From Lutraria lutraria (Eukaryota > Mollusca > Bivalvia > Venerida > Mactridae), in assembly GCA_964023205.1 (NCBI GenBank), contig OZ026833.1, positions 36,124,366 through 36,188,365 of the forward strand: DNA of 64,000 nt, in the 5' to 3' direction. The translations under genes were made by a program, and so were the position numbers. Shown piece by piece: positions 58,101 through 64,000 of this stretch. The first letter of the stretch is position 1, and the number at the start of each line of letters is the position of its first letter. The notes below the pieces were generated by a model. That model saw only the letters and a program-made list of their open reading frames with translations, was not told the origin of the DNA and ran no database searches.

Positions 58101-61100
58101 ATCATGAAAATGTTTGAGACTATTATTATATTGGAGAGGACAGTTTTCCGTGATGGATGAAGCTACTGTATGGTTATAATTTGTGTAACTTTAAACCTGC
58201 AGACAGTTGATAAATTTAATGAGTTACACCAAAAAAGTATATTTGTTTCAAACTTTGGTACATTGTACACTGAATTAATAATTATACAGCAATGTGCAAT
58301 ATTTCAAAGAAATTTTAAATATACATGTATACATTGATGGCCGAAAATATAATTTGAACACAGAATGTCAAAGATAAATAAATTGTGAACAGTGAAGGGT
58401 AGAAAAAAAAAAAATTGTTGGCGAAACGAAAAAAAAAAAAAAAAATTACTTTGTTGCACTTATATTGTGTCAGTCATTCACATTATCGTGACACCAATAA
58501 TTAAATATCATTGAACATTATTGGCATGAATAAAAGAAACTTCAAGCTTTTATGTAATTTCACCAAAACCTAATTTACCGGTTCAGTGCAAGGTTTTAAA
58601 CACATAGTATTGTGTACAAGATCAAACCTTCAAATATTTAAGTCCCAAGAGCTTATGTACATGAAAAGAGCCAGAGCAATGGTGGTAAGAAGAAATACAA
58701 ATAATGTGACCGGTCCTGAAAGCCTTCTCCAATATGTTGAACAAATACAAGAACTTACAAAGCAAACAGTCTATTGCTACGGTGAATGAAACAGGGTTTT
58801 TATGAAATATTTACATTTTTGACACTGAAGAAAGACGAGGGGATTTCGACTTGATAAAAGAGAGAACAAATAACACCTAGTAAAACGCAAGTCAACAAAA
58901 AACCAATTAAAATCATCATACAATGAACTTCGAATATATTTGTGGAGAGCTGGAAGAGACTCCGACAATTCCTGTGCATAATAATTGACAGTAAAAGTAC
59001 TCTTTTAAGTCTTTATATATATATAGCACTAAATTTTTTTTAAAAAGTGTGCAAACTTATAACTGTAGGCAGATGGCCATTCAATCAATCAAATTTTTGG
59101 TATGATTTGAATGAATTTCAAGTAATTTGAGATATTCTATCAAAAAATAGTCTTAAGTCACTGGATACATTTAAACAAGAAAATTGAGACAGGTTGCCTA
59201 TCAGACCCCACAAATACCCTCTTAACATGAGACATCTCTCCGTTATAGAGCTAACGCTAATGGGTGCGCATGTATATGTATAGCATTTCACGAGGCTCCA
59301 TGGCAATTAATCGTAATAGTTTCTAAAGTTACAACATATGGGTGATACGGTGCAGACAATAAAGTGGGCCCATGAAAAAACTTAAGACACATCATATTTA
59401 GATCTTTGCGTTAGATAAAAACAATGCATTTCCGTCATCGTACAGACATACAAAATCAAAGCATTAAAAAGACCTGCATGAAATGAAAACACAAAGTAAT
59501 GACTTTATATAACAGTTTGAAGCAAAATTTGTGCATCATCTGTCTGTATTATAACAGTACACACCATTGAATTCAACACTTACACTATAATTACATCTAG
59601 CTCCAACAAACATAACAATATATCAAAGATTTAATTGCACCGTTTCATAAATGTACAAGTTACTCATCAATTACATACAACAACTGAAGGCAAACACATG
59701 AACAAAAACCAATTTCACATTATTAGCATACATTACTGTAAACATGTCACAGACACACCTTAAACAGGGAAGACAAAGAGAAGATAGTAGTACACATAGA
59801 AGCTAAATATTTTGAAATTTCGGAGACTACAGAGTTTTCAGGCATCGAAATTATCTCAAATAATGATTATAATCAAAGAGAATATTACGTCAACATGTCA
59901 GTCCCGCCTGCCTGGACCAAACATTTACCTTTCATACCATGTTCACTAAACAAATACATTCATTATCATAAAGTTTCGTTCCCATATCAGCCAAGTATGG
60001 TTGTTAAGTATTTATATACCTAACCAAAGTCTCATAATCTTAGTTTACCTAAACAAATGCATTATATCAAATTACCTTGTTTTGAGAAACAAATTGGATA
60101 CAACCAGTTGAATGCATAAATTACCAAAGTCTAAAATATGCCATAGCTTTTCAGTAAATAACTTTTTGAAATACACCAAGTTTTTCTCATGAATATCAAA
60201 ATTGTTTCCCAATGTATATGAATACCGACAGACTGTATACTGATACATATTTTAAAACTGGACTAAAAAAAAACTAAACGCAGGATTTGGTACCAAATAG
60301 TAATAATAATTATTTTATGCCACATATTAACCCTGATGAAATGACAGATCTGTGAAAATAAACAGCAATGTCTAATTGAACTATATAATATTGCTTACAA
60401 AAAGGCAATTAATATTAATAAGCTTATTTACATGTGAATGGCTTTATATTGGTGAATGTTTTAACTACTGTTCTCCCATTCAAAATTCATGAACTTTGCA
60501 ATTAATTTTTAATTACTGTTTAATTGATAGAAATTTACCTGTAGTATACAGCTTCCGATGGACCGATCCTCGGGTACAGATGCATGATAGAGGCTTTGAT
60601 CAAACGTGGGTTCCTTATCATTGATATCACTGACAGACACATCAACAGAAGCACTAGATGATTTTGTTGGTAAACCATGGTCAGTGGCAACTACCCAAAA
60701 CGAAGGTTGAGAATTAACTTCACAGTCTACCTGACCCCGCGTGGTAACTAATCCAGAAATAGAATCTACATGAAACCAGTCGGAATTTCCTCCCGGAATA
60801 GACTTTATACTGTAAGAAATCCTGCCGTTATCCCCGACATCTTTATCTCTTGCTGACACAGACAAGACCCAACTGCCAGGTTCCGACATCTCTTCAACAA
60901 AGGGCTTGTACACACTTTGCTCAAAAACGGGGGCATGATCATTTATATCCTCAAGCTGTAACAGGAAGGACTTATAAGCAGAAAGTTGAGGTGTGCCCGA
61001 ATCTGTCGCCCGAAGTGTCAAGTTGTAAGTGGCTTTTGTTTCCCTATCCAGTGTTTTATTGACTTTTAACAAAAACGTACCAGAAGATCGAGAGGTCTCT

Positions 61101-62305
61101 TCCAGCCTAAAATGACCATCACCGCCCAGTAGTGTCACATTGATGTTTAAACTGTCTTGATCCTGTGCCTCGGGATCGCTAACAGAGACACGAGCTACAG
61201 CAAAACCCACAGAGGCATTTTCTGGGATTCTTGGAGCATTGTCTGAGACTAGGTATGTTATATAGATATCAGCAGGAACTTCATTAATATTCAGAACCTC
61301 AATTTCAATAAAAGCAGAAAATGTATTGGACAGCTTGCCACCATCACTAGCTTTTGCGATAATTTTATAGTAAGGTACAGTTTCAAAATCAAGAGGTTTG
61401 TTCAGCCTTATGACTCCAGTTTGCGGGTCGATCACGAAGACCTCATCTGGATCATACTGCCTGTCAATTGAGTATGTGACTTTTCCATTGTCCCCAGAGT
61501 CTTGATCTGTCGCATGCACTTCTAGAATACTTGTACCAATTGTTGAATTTTCAAGAATGGCTGCAGAGTACTTGCTTTGATTAAAAATGGGATGATTATC
61601 ATTTGTATCCAAAATATTTATATTGACTTGCATTGTTGATGTGAGTCTTGGGTCTCCACCATCAAATACTTCAACAAGCAACGTGTAACGAGTGGTTGTC
61701 TCATAATCTAGTGAACCATTCACATTCAGATCCAATAACAACTTCTTACTGTCGGACATTTTCCCAGTCACATTAAATGCATAATCCACATTTCCACTAA
61801 CTAACCTGAAACCCTTAATTGAGTTTTCCCCGGCATCCTTATCCATGGCACTGCCAAGGGTACTCGCTCTGTGGTGTGGTGCTCCTTCATAAATTTCTAA
61901 CGTTCTTATAGGAGTTGAGAACTCCGGAGCAAAGTCATTCACGTCTAAAACAGTCACTTCTATACAGATGCTTTCGGATCCTTTTATAATATCAAATGCA
62001 TAAAAAGATTTTGTTTCTCTGTCTAGTTCTATAGATGTTTTTATCACACCTGTATTGTAATCTATGTTAAATGTGTTCTTCATTTCTTCTTCCAGAAATA
62101 TTGACGGTTTATAGCTAGGCCCTAGTTCTGAAGGCAAATCATTCTGTATGTTAGCTACTATTGTTCCAGGGTCTAGACCTTCATGTATGTCATAGCTTAA
62201 GGTTTGTGCTGGATTATCGTTACATACTCCCCTGACACCACTTACTGCCAGAGTCAAAAGAACACCAAACATAGCCACACACCCAACCATACTTTCACCT
62301 CTCAT
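153..62305 (-). CDS. dchs1: Dachsous-like giant cadherin, 5' part (7 joined exons, 3' end outside window)
   Basis: Join on the minus strand: 62305-60539, 6054-5877, 4809-4579, 4034-3792, 3226-3060, 2869-1756, 1169-153 (4717 nt, 1572 codons plus one base). Every junction has GT/AG borders and keeps the frame. The product starts with a signal peptide (about residues 1-26, hydrophobic core 7-22), then cadherin repeats EC1-EC14 (ends near residues 129, 241, 345, 461, 568, 671, 775, 877, 985, 1090, 1192, 1300, 1407, 1515) and part of EC15. Most repeats carry LDRE/LDYE, DxDxGxNG and DxNDNxP calcium motifs. Dachsous is a single-pass surface cadherin binding Fat across cell contacts in planar polarity and Hippo signalling. 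Identification rests on repeat-by-repeat resemblance, from memory, to vertebrate Dachsous: the NQSKY start of EC3, the FYPRNY start of EC7 and the degenerate EC7-EC8 linker. A Fat4-type cadherin is the main alternative. Vertebrate Dachsous has 27 repeats, so nearly half is missing to the left. Confidence 0.85.
1321..1633. repeat. Interspersed repeat with GGACGGAC/GACCGACC stretch
   Basis: A GC-richer block inside intron 6 that includes a CCGACCGACC low-complexity run (about 1545-1580) and ends GTTTGCGGGGGTATAAAAAG. I associate this ending with a dispersed repeat of bivalve genomes. The minus-strand frame across it (1671-1462) is a repeat-derived frame, not a gene. Confidence 0.6.
1756..2869 (-). 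CDS. dchs1: Dachsous-like cadherin, coding exon 6 (end of EC8 to start of EC12)
   Basis: 1114 nt, entry phase 0 after TTCCTCAG, exit phase 1 at CAAG|GTGAGT. It codes residues 863-1233. It holds the EC8 exit linker DVNDNAPHF (869-877), EC9 (DKDSRENG 903-910, LDYE 943-946, DANDNKPIF 977-985), EC10 (DKDSGENG 1011-1018, LDRE 1048-1051, DYNDNVPVF 1082-1090), EC11 (LDRE 1150-1153, DINDHAPVI 1184-1192) and the start of EC12 (DPDAGDNG 1218-1225). No internal introns or stops are seen. Confidence 0.93.
3060..3226 (-). CDS. dchs1: Dachsous-like cadherin, coding exon 5 (second half of EC8)
   Basis: 167 nt, entry phase 1 after TTTTACAG, exit phase 0 at CAG|GTAATG. It codes residues 808-862. It contains the strands ISYTIS, FFRIDSDKG and a degenerate LDHDE (836-840) in place of LDYE. 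It ends GSTQ, which joins VNITVKDVNDNAP in exon 6. The exon is too short to appear as a long open frame. It is recognised by its splice sites and by the missing middle of EC8. Confidence 0.88.
3304..3535. repeat. Possible interspersed repeat, GC-richer than its surroundings
   Basis: This intron 4 block contains AACTGGTCGGTGAACGGGCC and GTCTGAAAAAGGCG near its right end, unlike the AT-rich flanks. The reading as a repeat is from general familiarity only. The minus-strand frame here shows no recognisable domain. Confidence 0.3.
3540..3730. repeat. Dispersed 'TATAGCGCTTTTT...AGTACTTTACAA' repeat
   Basis: Begins with a TTATTATTAT run, then TATATAGCGCTTTTTTCGTA and CAAAAGTACTTTACAAATTT. This pattern resembles a dispersed invertebrate repeat. 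It lies in intron 4. Confidence 0.45.
3792..4034 (-). CDS. dchs1: Dachsous-like cadherin, coding exon 4 (second half of EC7, first half of EC8)
   Basis: 243 nt, entry phase 1 after TTTCAG, exit phase 1 at GAAA|GTGAGT. It codes residues 727-806 plus a split Asn at 807. EC7 has no LDYE-type motif, and its exit linker reads GPDSNPPTF (767-775) instead of DxNDNxPxF. EC8 opens FDQRVYRFEVSES and lacks the DxDxGxNG motif. An earlier GT (GCTG|GTAGTT) is a weaker donor. GTGAGT is preferred because it gives the in-frame, cadherin-like NISYTI join to exon 5. Confidence 0.88.
4241..4414 (+). repeat. Interspersed repeat, GGACGGACGGACC type, second family
   Basis: Starts GAACAAGAAGTGTTTGTGAA, carries GGACGGACGGACC near the middle, and ends in a CCCCTTTTCTT...GGGCATAAAAA tail. 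It has the same general design as the 1.3-1.6 kb repeat but a different 5' part. It occupies about a third of intron 3. Confidence 0.55.
4579..4809 (-). CDS. dchs1: Dachsous-like cadherin, coding exon 3 (end of EC6, first half of EC7)
   Basis: 231 nt, entry phase 1 after TTTGCAG, exit phase 1 at TCTG|GTAAGA. It codes residues 650-725 with split glycine codons at both ends. It holds the EC6 exit linker DINDNAPEF (663-671), then FYPRNYS, which opens EC7, and the calcium motif DADSGDFG (697-704). The FYPR start of this repeat is one of the stretches that point to Dachsous rather than another large cadherin. Confidence 0.9.
5105..5800 (+). repeat. Tandem repeat element, unit about 145 bp, four degenerate copies
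   Basis: The motif GACCTAGTTTTTGACC (degenerate in the first and last copies) recurs at 5182, 5316, 5462 and 5606 (spacings 134, 146, 144), together with AACATTCTGACAAAGTTTCA and TTCACAAGGTTTTCCC. The ends are opposed GCTCACATGACA (5' side) and TGTGATATGTGAGC (3' side), resembling short inverted termini. It fills most of intron 2. A minus-strand frame (5380-5198) across it is a repeat artefact of a kind often mispredicted as a small protein. Confidence 0.7.
5877..6054 (-). CDS. dchs1: Dachsous-like cadherin, coding exon 2 (most of EC6)
   Basis: 178 nt, entry phase 0 after TTCTAG, exit phase 1 at TTAG|GTAACA. It codes residues 590-648 plus one base. Joined to exon 1 it rebuilds a standard EC strand, CILQ|VNATDPDCGVNG, so no exon is needed between them despite 54.5 kb of intron. 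LDFE of EC6 is at 631-634. C597 and C626 lie here and C586 in exon 1. The exon shares EC6 with exon 3. Confidence 0.9.
6055..11073. other. Intron sequence, nothing coding seen
   Basis: AT-rich. About 6220-6490 is purine-rich with GAAT/GAAA-like low-complexity text. 7861-7995 is a slightly GC-richer patch (for example TCACATGATCGGTCAGG) of unknown meaning. C14 lies at 8896. Confidence 0.6.
8896..8909. repeat. C14 homopolymer
   Basis: Fourteen consecutive C in AT-rich intron sequence. It is a G run in the host transcript. Confidence 0.9.
11074..11157 (+). mobile_element. 76-bp palindromic MITE-like element, copy B
   Basis: The core 11078-11153 begins TGAGGGTTCAACGCAAC and ends GTTGCGCTGAGCCCTCG. 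Arms of about 27 nt surround a short AT-rich centre. It is flanked on both sides by AATT, consistent with a 4-bp target duplication. It is in the opposite orientation to copy A. Confidence 0.7.
12126..12142. repeat. G17 homopolymer
   Basis: Seventeen consecutive G on the plus strand, a C run in the host transcript. Confidence 0.9.
12640..12692. repeat. Small inverted repeat, 11-bp perfect arms
   Basis: ACCGAAAATTT (12640-12650) and AAATTTTCGGT (12682-12692) are exact reverse complements across a 31-nt loop. The loop itself contains a third related copy, ACCGAATTTC (12661-12670). Confidence 0.6.
14567..14719. mobile_element. MITE-like element, terminal inverted repeat ACAGTACAACC
   Basis: The left end ACAGTACAACCGCTGTAGAG and right end CTCTGGAGAGGTTGTACTGT are inverted repeats with a few mismatches, about 153 bp apart. 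Internal text alternates GTTGTTATTGAGAGG and GTTGTTGCTCAACAG, which is typical of this element style. No coding capacity. Confidence 0.6.
15071..15084. repeat. G14 homopolymer
   Basis: Fourteen consecutive G, preceded by CTCGGGGAGA. Confidence 0.9.
17485..17643. mobile_element. MITE-like element, degenerate, ACAGTCAAACCTGT end
   Basis: The left end ACAGTCAAACCTGTGAAC is mirrored by GTGGCCTTTATTCAGAGGTT and TTGATAG at the right. Size and layout match the 14.57-kb element, and the internal GGCCTTTATT/GCCTTTATTGACAGG phrases repeat. The right end is eroded. Confidence 0.5.
25383..26273 (+). other. Cluster of protein-like open segments on the plus strand (unidentified)
   Basis: Open frames follow one another on the strand opposite the host gene: 25383-25577 (64 aa), the same frame reopened after a single stop to 25697, a second frame 25673-25876 (67 codons without a stop), and 26034-26273 (79 aa, rich in Asp/Asn/Val). 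Shifts between frames look like a decayed coding sequence. The last part contains degenerate GATGATAAT-type low-complexity DNA. No domain is recognised. The plus strand here is T-poor, which removes stops by itself, so chance is a serious alternative. Confidence 0.15.
26705..26719. repeat. C15 homopolymer
   Basis: Fifteen consecutive C. It is a G run in the host transcript. Confidence 0.9.
28996..29363 (+). other. Protein-like open segment with exon-like borders (unidentified)
   Basis: An 85-nt piece (29000-29084) has an acceptor-like TTCAGTCACCTACAG before it and a GTAAGT donor-like site (29085-29090) after it, and is open in one frame. It is followed by an 89-aa frame at 29094-29363, rich in Asp, Glu, Asn and Val. 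I recognise no family. Composition-driven chance is possible because this strand is A-rich. Confidence 0.15.
29364..40882. other. Intron sequence with many A-rich plus-strand stretches
   Basis: No gene is recognised. Many stretches have far more A than T on the plus strand. The short plus-strand frames and the hydrophobic minus-strand frames here follow from that composition. Confidence 0.5.
37806..37915 (+). repeat. Degenerate tandem duplication, period 54 bp
   Basis: AGGCAAACAA starts at 37806 and 37860. It is followed in both copies by an imperfect GAAAAACTGTTTCAAGG/GAAACAATGTTTCAAGG segment. No coding function is seen. Confidence 0.45.
40883..40915. promoter_or_regulatory. Candidate SOX/homeodomain/POU motif cluster
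   Basis: AACAATG (40883-40889), TAATTAG (40891-40897) and ATGCAAAT (40908-40915) lie within 33 bp, matching SOX, homeodomain and octamer (POU) core motifs. Single matches are expected by chance in AT-rich DNA; the close packing is what is notable. Confidence 0.25.
41960..42320. promoter_or_regulatory. Candidate cis-regulatory island in the intron
   Basis: A locally more complex stretch with several CpGs, ATTGGTCATTAATTATC (a CCAAT-like reverse and a homeodomain core), ATTACCATGGAGACAG (half of an RFX-type X-box) and AACAATGG (SOX core). No gene is recognised. Confidence 0.2.
42321..47939. other. Intron sequence, nothing coding seen
   Basis: AT-rich. The A>T skew weakens toward 45-47 kb. An octamer match (ATGCAAAT, 44389-44396) lies in a somewhat more complex patch (44.2-44.6 kb), not otherwise remarkable. 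Confidence 0.5.
47940..48260. promoter_or_regulatory. GC/CpG-richer island in the intron
   Basis: Base composition departs from the AT-rich flanks, with blocks such as CACCGCTACCACGGGGCC and GACAGCCGCGGGTGCTGG and several CpGs. The 65-aa minus-strand frame (48192-47995) has no recognised domain. It may be an enhancer, an alternative promoter or an old insertion. Confidence 0.2.
48261..54599. other. Intron sequence, nothing coding seen
   Basis: AT-rich. 49.4-49.9 kb is modestly richer in CpG. 54236-54373 has weak inverted similarity (TTGTCCGTATTGCCCAG against CTGGCAAAATGGACAAG), perhaps an eroded element. Confidence 0.5.
54600..54765 (+). repeat. Irregular repeat of GGACATTTGCCCCC
   Basis: GGACATTTGCCCCC occurs at 54663, 54694 and 54738, with a weaker version (GGACATTAACCCTCC) near 54613. 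The middle copy ends in C10 (54703-54712). The frames of 130 aa (plus) and 63 aa (minus) over this block are repeat-derived. Confidence 0.5.
55390..55612 (-). mobile_element. tRNA-like SINE candidate
   Basis: Read on the minus strand from 55612, the sequence begins CCGTGGTTGAGTGATAACAG, which resembles a pol III A box. It continues with a tRNA-like arm (GACTTGTAATCACTAGCC). A convincing B box is not seen. The unit ends near an A-rich tail (TTTAAAAAAG) around 55395-55405. It includes a GC-rich hairpin at 55415-55464. Confidence 0.4.
55415..55464. repeat. GC-rich hairpin
   Basis: CCACTGGGAGGGTCTTT (55415-55431) pairs with AAAGACCCCAGTGG (55451-55464): 14 base pairs with a 3-nt bulge and a 19-nt loop. 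It lies at the 3' end of the SINE candidate in the sense orientation of the host gene. Confidence 0.6.
57753..57765. repeat. G13 homopolymer
   Basis: Thirteen consecutive G after ACAGACAGGAAA. Confidence 0.9.
58403..58445. repeat. Paired poly-A tracts (A12 and A17)
   Basis: A12 at 58403-58414 and A17 at 58429-58445 are separated by TTGTTGGCGAAACG. They could be the tail of an old retroposed copy, but no body is recognised beside them. Confidence 0.7.
60539..62305 (-). CDS. dchs1: Dachsous-like cadherin, coding exon 1 (signal peptide, EC1-EC5, start of EC6)
   Basis: 589 codons, ending in phase 0 at CAG|GTAAAT. ATG at 62305 is chosen because an A lies at -3, a hydrophobic signal peptide follows, and an in-frame TAA lies 27 nt upstream (62333-62335). 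A second Met at residue 6 is possible. Signal cleavage is likely near G26. EC1 is about 36-129 (LDRE 94-97, DVNDFAPEF 121-129) and has two cysteines, C28 and C114. EC2 ends with DTNDNHPIF at 233-241. EC3 has DQDSGDNG at 267-274 and LDFE at 305-308, but its exit linker reads NINEVPA. EC4 ends DINDHAPVF (453-461). EC5 has VDCE at 526-529 in place of LDYE and ends DINDKEPTF (560-568). EC6 begins at 569 and is cut by the intron after CILQ. Several N-glycosylation sequons (for example N178, N196, N242, N253) fit an extracellular chain. Reading on past the donor gives only nine intronic codons before a stop. Confidence 0.93.
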
Positions 62306-62433
62306 CTTTACTGCTTCTTTAAAGCTTAATAATTAAAATTCCATAAAATAAATCTAGTTAAAACATGAATCACATGTTGATAACATTATGATGTCCAAAT
62401 AATGCGGCAATTTGTATCCATGATATATAATAC
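62306..62433 (-). other. Probable 5'UTR segment of coding exon 1
   Basis: A good acceptor-like motif (TTATTTTGCAG, AG at 62435-62434) lies 128 nt upstream of the ATG, so the exon may begin at 62433. The segment has several upstream ATGs, each closed within about a dozen codons, and an in-frame stop at 62333-62335. This is prediction only, without transcript evidence. Confidence 0.35.
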
Positions 62434-63477
62434 CTGCAAAATAAGATGTACAAATAATTATTTTATTATTTTATTAATTTAATACTAAAGTAAATTAAAT
62501 ACAAATTTGTACAGTGTAAATAGACTGCCACATTGTATTGATGACAGGTCAAGTAAATAGCATGCACCTGTCTGCAATTAATTGAACAACAAAATATCAG
62601 TCCATTGTTTACACCAATGATTGCATTTAATTTATAGTATACATTATTATATATAACTTTATATTTTTTACTGTAAATCTAATGAATAAATTTTCTTTAA
62701 TGATAAGATGAAATTACAGAATAAATAACCAAAAATCAATAAATCACTGACATGTATTTTAAGTAACTGTTTCAATATAGGGTTTTTTCATGCATAAGAA
62801 TTATATACAATTTCATTAAAAAAGCCAATTAATTGGCAATTATTATGGTACATACAGCAAATCATTACATTGACTATGATAAATGTTACATACATACATT
62901 AAATCAGACAGAGTGTAAAATATAAAACAAAGATAACAAGTCAAGAATATGACACAGTGTGACAACACTATACATACGAAAACACAAGTCATGTATAGAC
63001 ATTAGGTAAACGGTTATAAATCCACACGTGAACGCTGGGTCGATTTTCGCGTATTTAACAAAATATTATCCAAAATAAGGCAAGTAAAATAAATATCCAA
63101 CCATTACTTTTACATCCAACACAAATGTGTACGCCTTAACTCCAAGTTGCATATTATTTAGTCACATTTTGATAAATTTTACACGGAGCTACACATACGC
63201 CGTGTTTACCATAACAATTCCAATTTACAGTACACAAATATCGAAAGGATTAGTGATCTCGTTTCCGAACTGTATCGGAAATGAATATTAGCAGTTCGTC
63301 AAAGCATGGTTTAATTTCCTCAAAACTACTAATTCACTTTCAGAAGAAAATACTGAACATTTCAAGTAAATATCTATAAATAAATTTTGCACATTTATAA
63401 AATGTGAGTACATGGTTTAACAATGTACGAAAATGAGACCTTTTCACATTCCATTTGCAGTTAGTCACGTGATTTAC
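62434..63477 (-). other. Possible intron in the 5'UTR; otherwise no feature seen
   Basis: AT-rich sequence between the candidate leader exon and the 5'UTR segment. CpG frequency rises above about 63,000. No coding frame or recognised repeat is seen. Confidence 0.2.
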
Positions 63478-63657
63478 CTGACGTTTGTCGCGCTACTTTG
63501 ATCTTACTGGCGGCTTAATTAAACAATTGACATTATATTGTTGGCGTACAATACGAGCAAAAAAACGTTAATACGAATTACGGATCGGTTCAATTTAATT
63601 TTTTCGATTGCAACATATAATCGATTTACGACTTTCTCTGAGGAAACGAGATCACTA
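63251..63657. repeat. 16-bp perfect inverted repeat flanking the putative promoter
   Basis: TAGTGATCTCGTTTCC at 63251-63266 recurs as its exact reverse complement at 63642-63657. The left copy runs into a second small palindrome, TTTCCGA-6 nt-TCGGAAA (63262-63281). This could be the terminal repeats of a 407-bp element, or a paired binding site. Confidence 0.6.
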
Positions 63658-63700
63658 TGAAAACGAAAGTACAACTAGATCTCATATGAGAATTTATGAT
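63478..63700 (-). promoter_or_regulatory. Candidate leader exon and promoter area
   Basis: CpG is visibly more frequent here and around 63.0-63.3 kb than in the intron, as expected for an unmethylated promoter in an invertebrate with gene-body methylation. On the minus strand a donor-like CAG|GTAAAT (exon end at 63478) could close a non-coding leader exon spliced to the acceptor at 62435. No convincing TATA box was identified. This is inference. Confidence 0.25.
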
Positions 63701-64000
63701 ATTAAATCATTTGTTAAATTAAGTTTAATTTAACAGTGATCGTTTTATAGGATAAAATACGGACGAACAATTTAAAAAAATATGTATTCTGCCCAGGCAT
63801 GTAATGTGTGTGCAAATTACGGAGCAATATTATTCTAAAAATGTATAAATGACAGTTAAGAAAATTCTATTGGCTATTTAATTTCTAATAAAAATGTCGA
63901 CTGTTGAGTATACTACTGTCATATTGGTCTCAGGTAGAAATGCAGCTTCAAGTCAACTTTAAAAAAAAAAAAGATATTCATTTGATATATGGTCGTGTCG
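63701..64000. other. Upstream flank, no feature recognised
   Basis: AT-rich sequence beyond the promoter candidate, ending in an A12 tract near 63961-63972. No frame or repeat is recognised. Confidence 0.5.

Larger units (their letters stand above)
6055..60538 (-). other. 54,484-bp first coding intron (phase 0)
   Basis: This lies between exons 1 and 2 of the Dachsous-like gene, with donor GTAAAT at the right and acceptor TTCTAG at the left. The joined protein matches the cadherin consensus across the junction, so no coding exon is missing. On both strands I see only short frames (130 codons or fewer), none with a family motif I recognise. The contents noted separately are repeats, homopolymers, skewed regions and candidate regulatory islands. 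Confidence 0.88.
55613..60538. other. Intron sequence near coding exon 1, nothing coding seen
   Basis: Mostly AT-rich. 56270-56500 is less AT-biased and gives an 81-aa minus-strand frame (56477-56232) without a recognised domain; it could be an old repeat. G13 and the poly-A pair are listed separately. Confidence 0.5.

Noticed and set aside
6055..60538. A missing coding exon inside the giant intron
   Set aside because: Exons 1 and 2 join in phase 0 to give an exact-length, consensus cadherin strand. Any added exon would break the repeat.
153..62305. Reading the gene as a Fat, classical protocadherin or generic cadherin-23 type protein
   Set aside because: The order of unusual repeats (EC3 exit NINEVPA, EC7 start FYPRNY, degenerate EC7-EC8 linker, EC6 cysteines) fits my memory of Dachsous better. 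No EGF or laminin domains are seen, but the diagnostic 3' part is outside the window.

Overview
This is eukaryotic DNA, most likely from a bivalve mollusc. It is AT-rich, with one very large minus-strand gene split by canonical GT/AG introns. It also carries interspersed repeats that I associate with bivalve genomes: a roughly 145-bp tandem unit at 5.1-5.8 kb, and two repeats containing a GGACGGAC-type stretch and ending in a 'GGGNATAAAAA' 3' end at 1.3-1.6 and 4.2-4.4 kb. The organism is inferred from repeat style and protein similarity, not from a database match.

The window holds the 5' part of one gene, a large cadherin that I identify as Dachsous (Dchs/ds). This is the protocadherin-like ligand of Fat in planar cell polarity and Hippo-linked growth control. 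Transcription runs right to left. The start codon is at 62305. Seven coding exons can be joined without a gap: 62305-60539, 6054-5877, 4809-4579, 4034-3792, 3226-3060, 2869-1756 and 1169-153. They encode 1572 complete codons: a signal peptide, 14 complete cadherin repeats and part of a 15th. The remaining repeats, the membrane segment and the cytoplasmic tail lie beyond position 1. Intron phases are 0,1,1,1,0,1,1.

Layout: 63.0-63.75 kb is relatively CpG-rich and is the best promoter or leader-exon candidate. 62306-62433 is a probable 5'UTR segment. 60539-62305 is the first coding exon. 6055-60538 is one 54.5-kb intron holding no recognisable gene, but it contains MITE-like elements, a tRNA-like SINE candidate, long G/C homopolymers, a region with marked A>T skew, and a few candidate cis-regulatory islands. 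153-6054 holds the other six exons, separated by short introns that are largely occupied by repeats.

I did not find a prokaryotic-type system, a CRISPR array, a viral gene or an obviously new gene system. The more unusual material is the split architecture of the gene, a 76-bp palindromic element with apparent 4-bp target duplications in two copies, a 16-bp perfect inverted repeat across the putative promoter, and a plus-strand cluster of protein-like open segments inside the giant intron.
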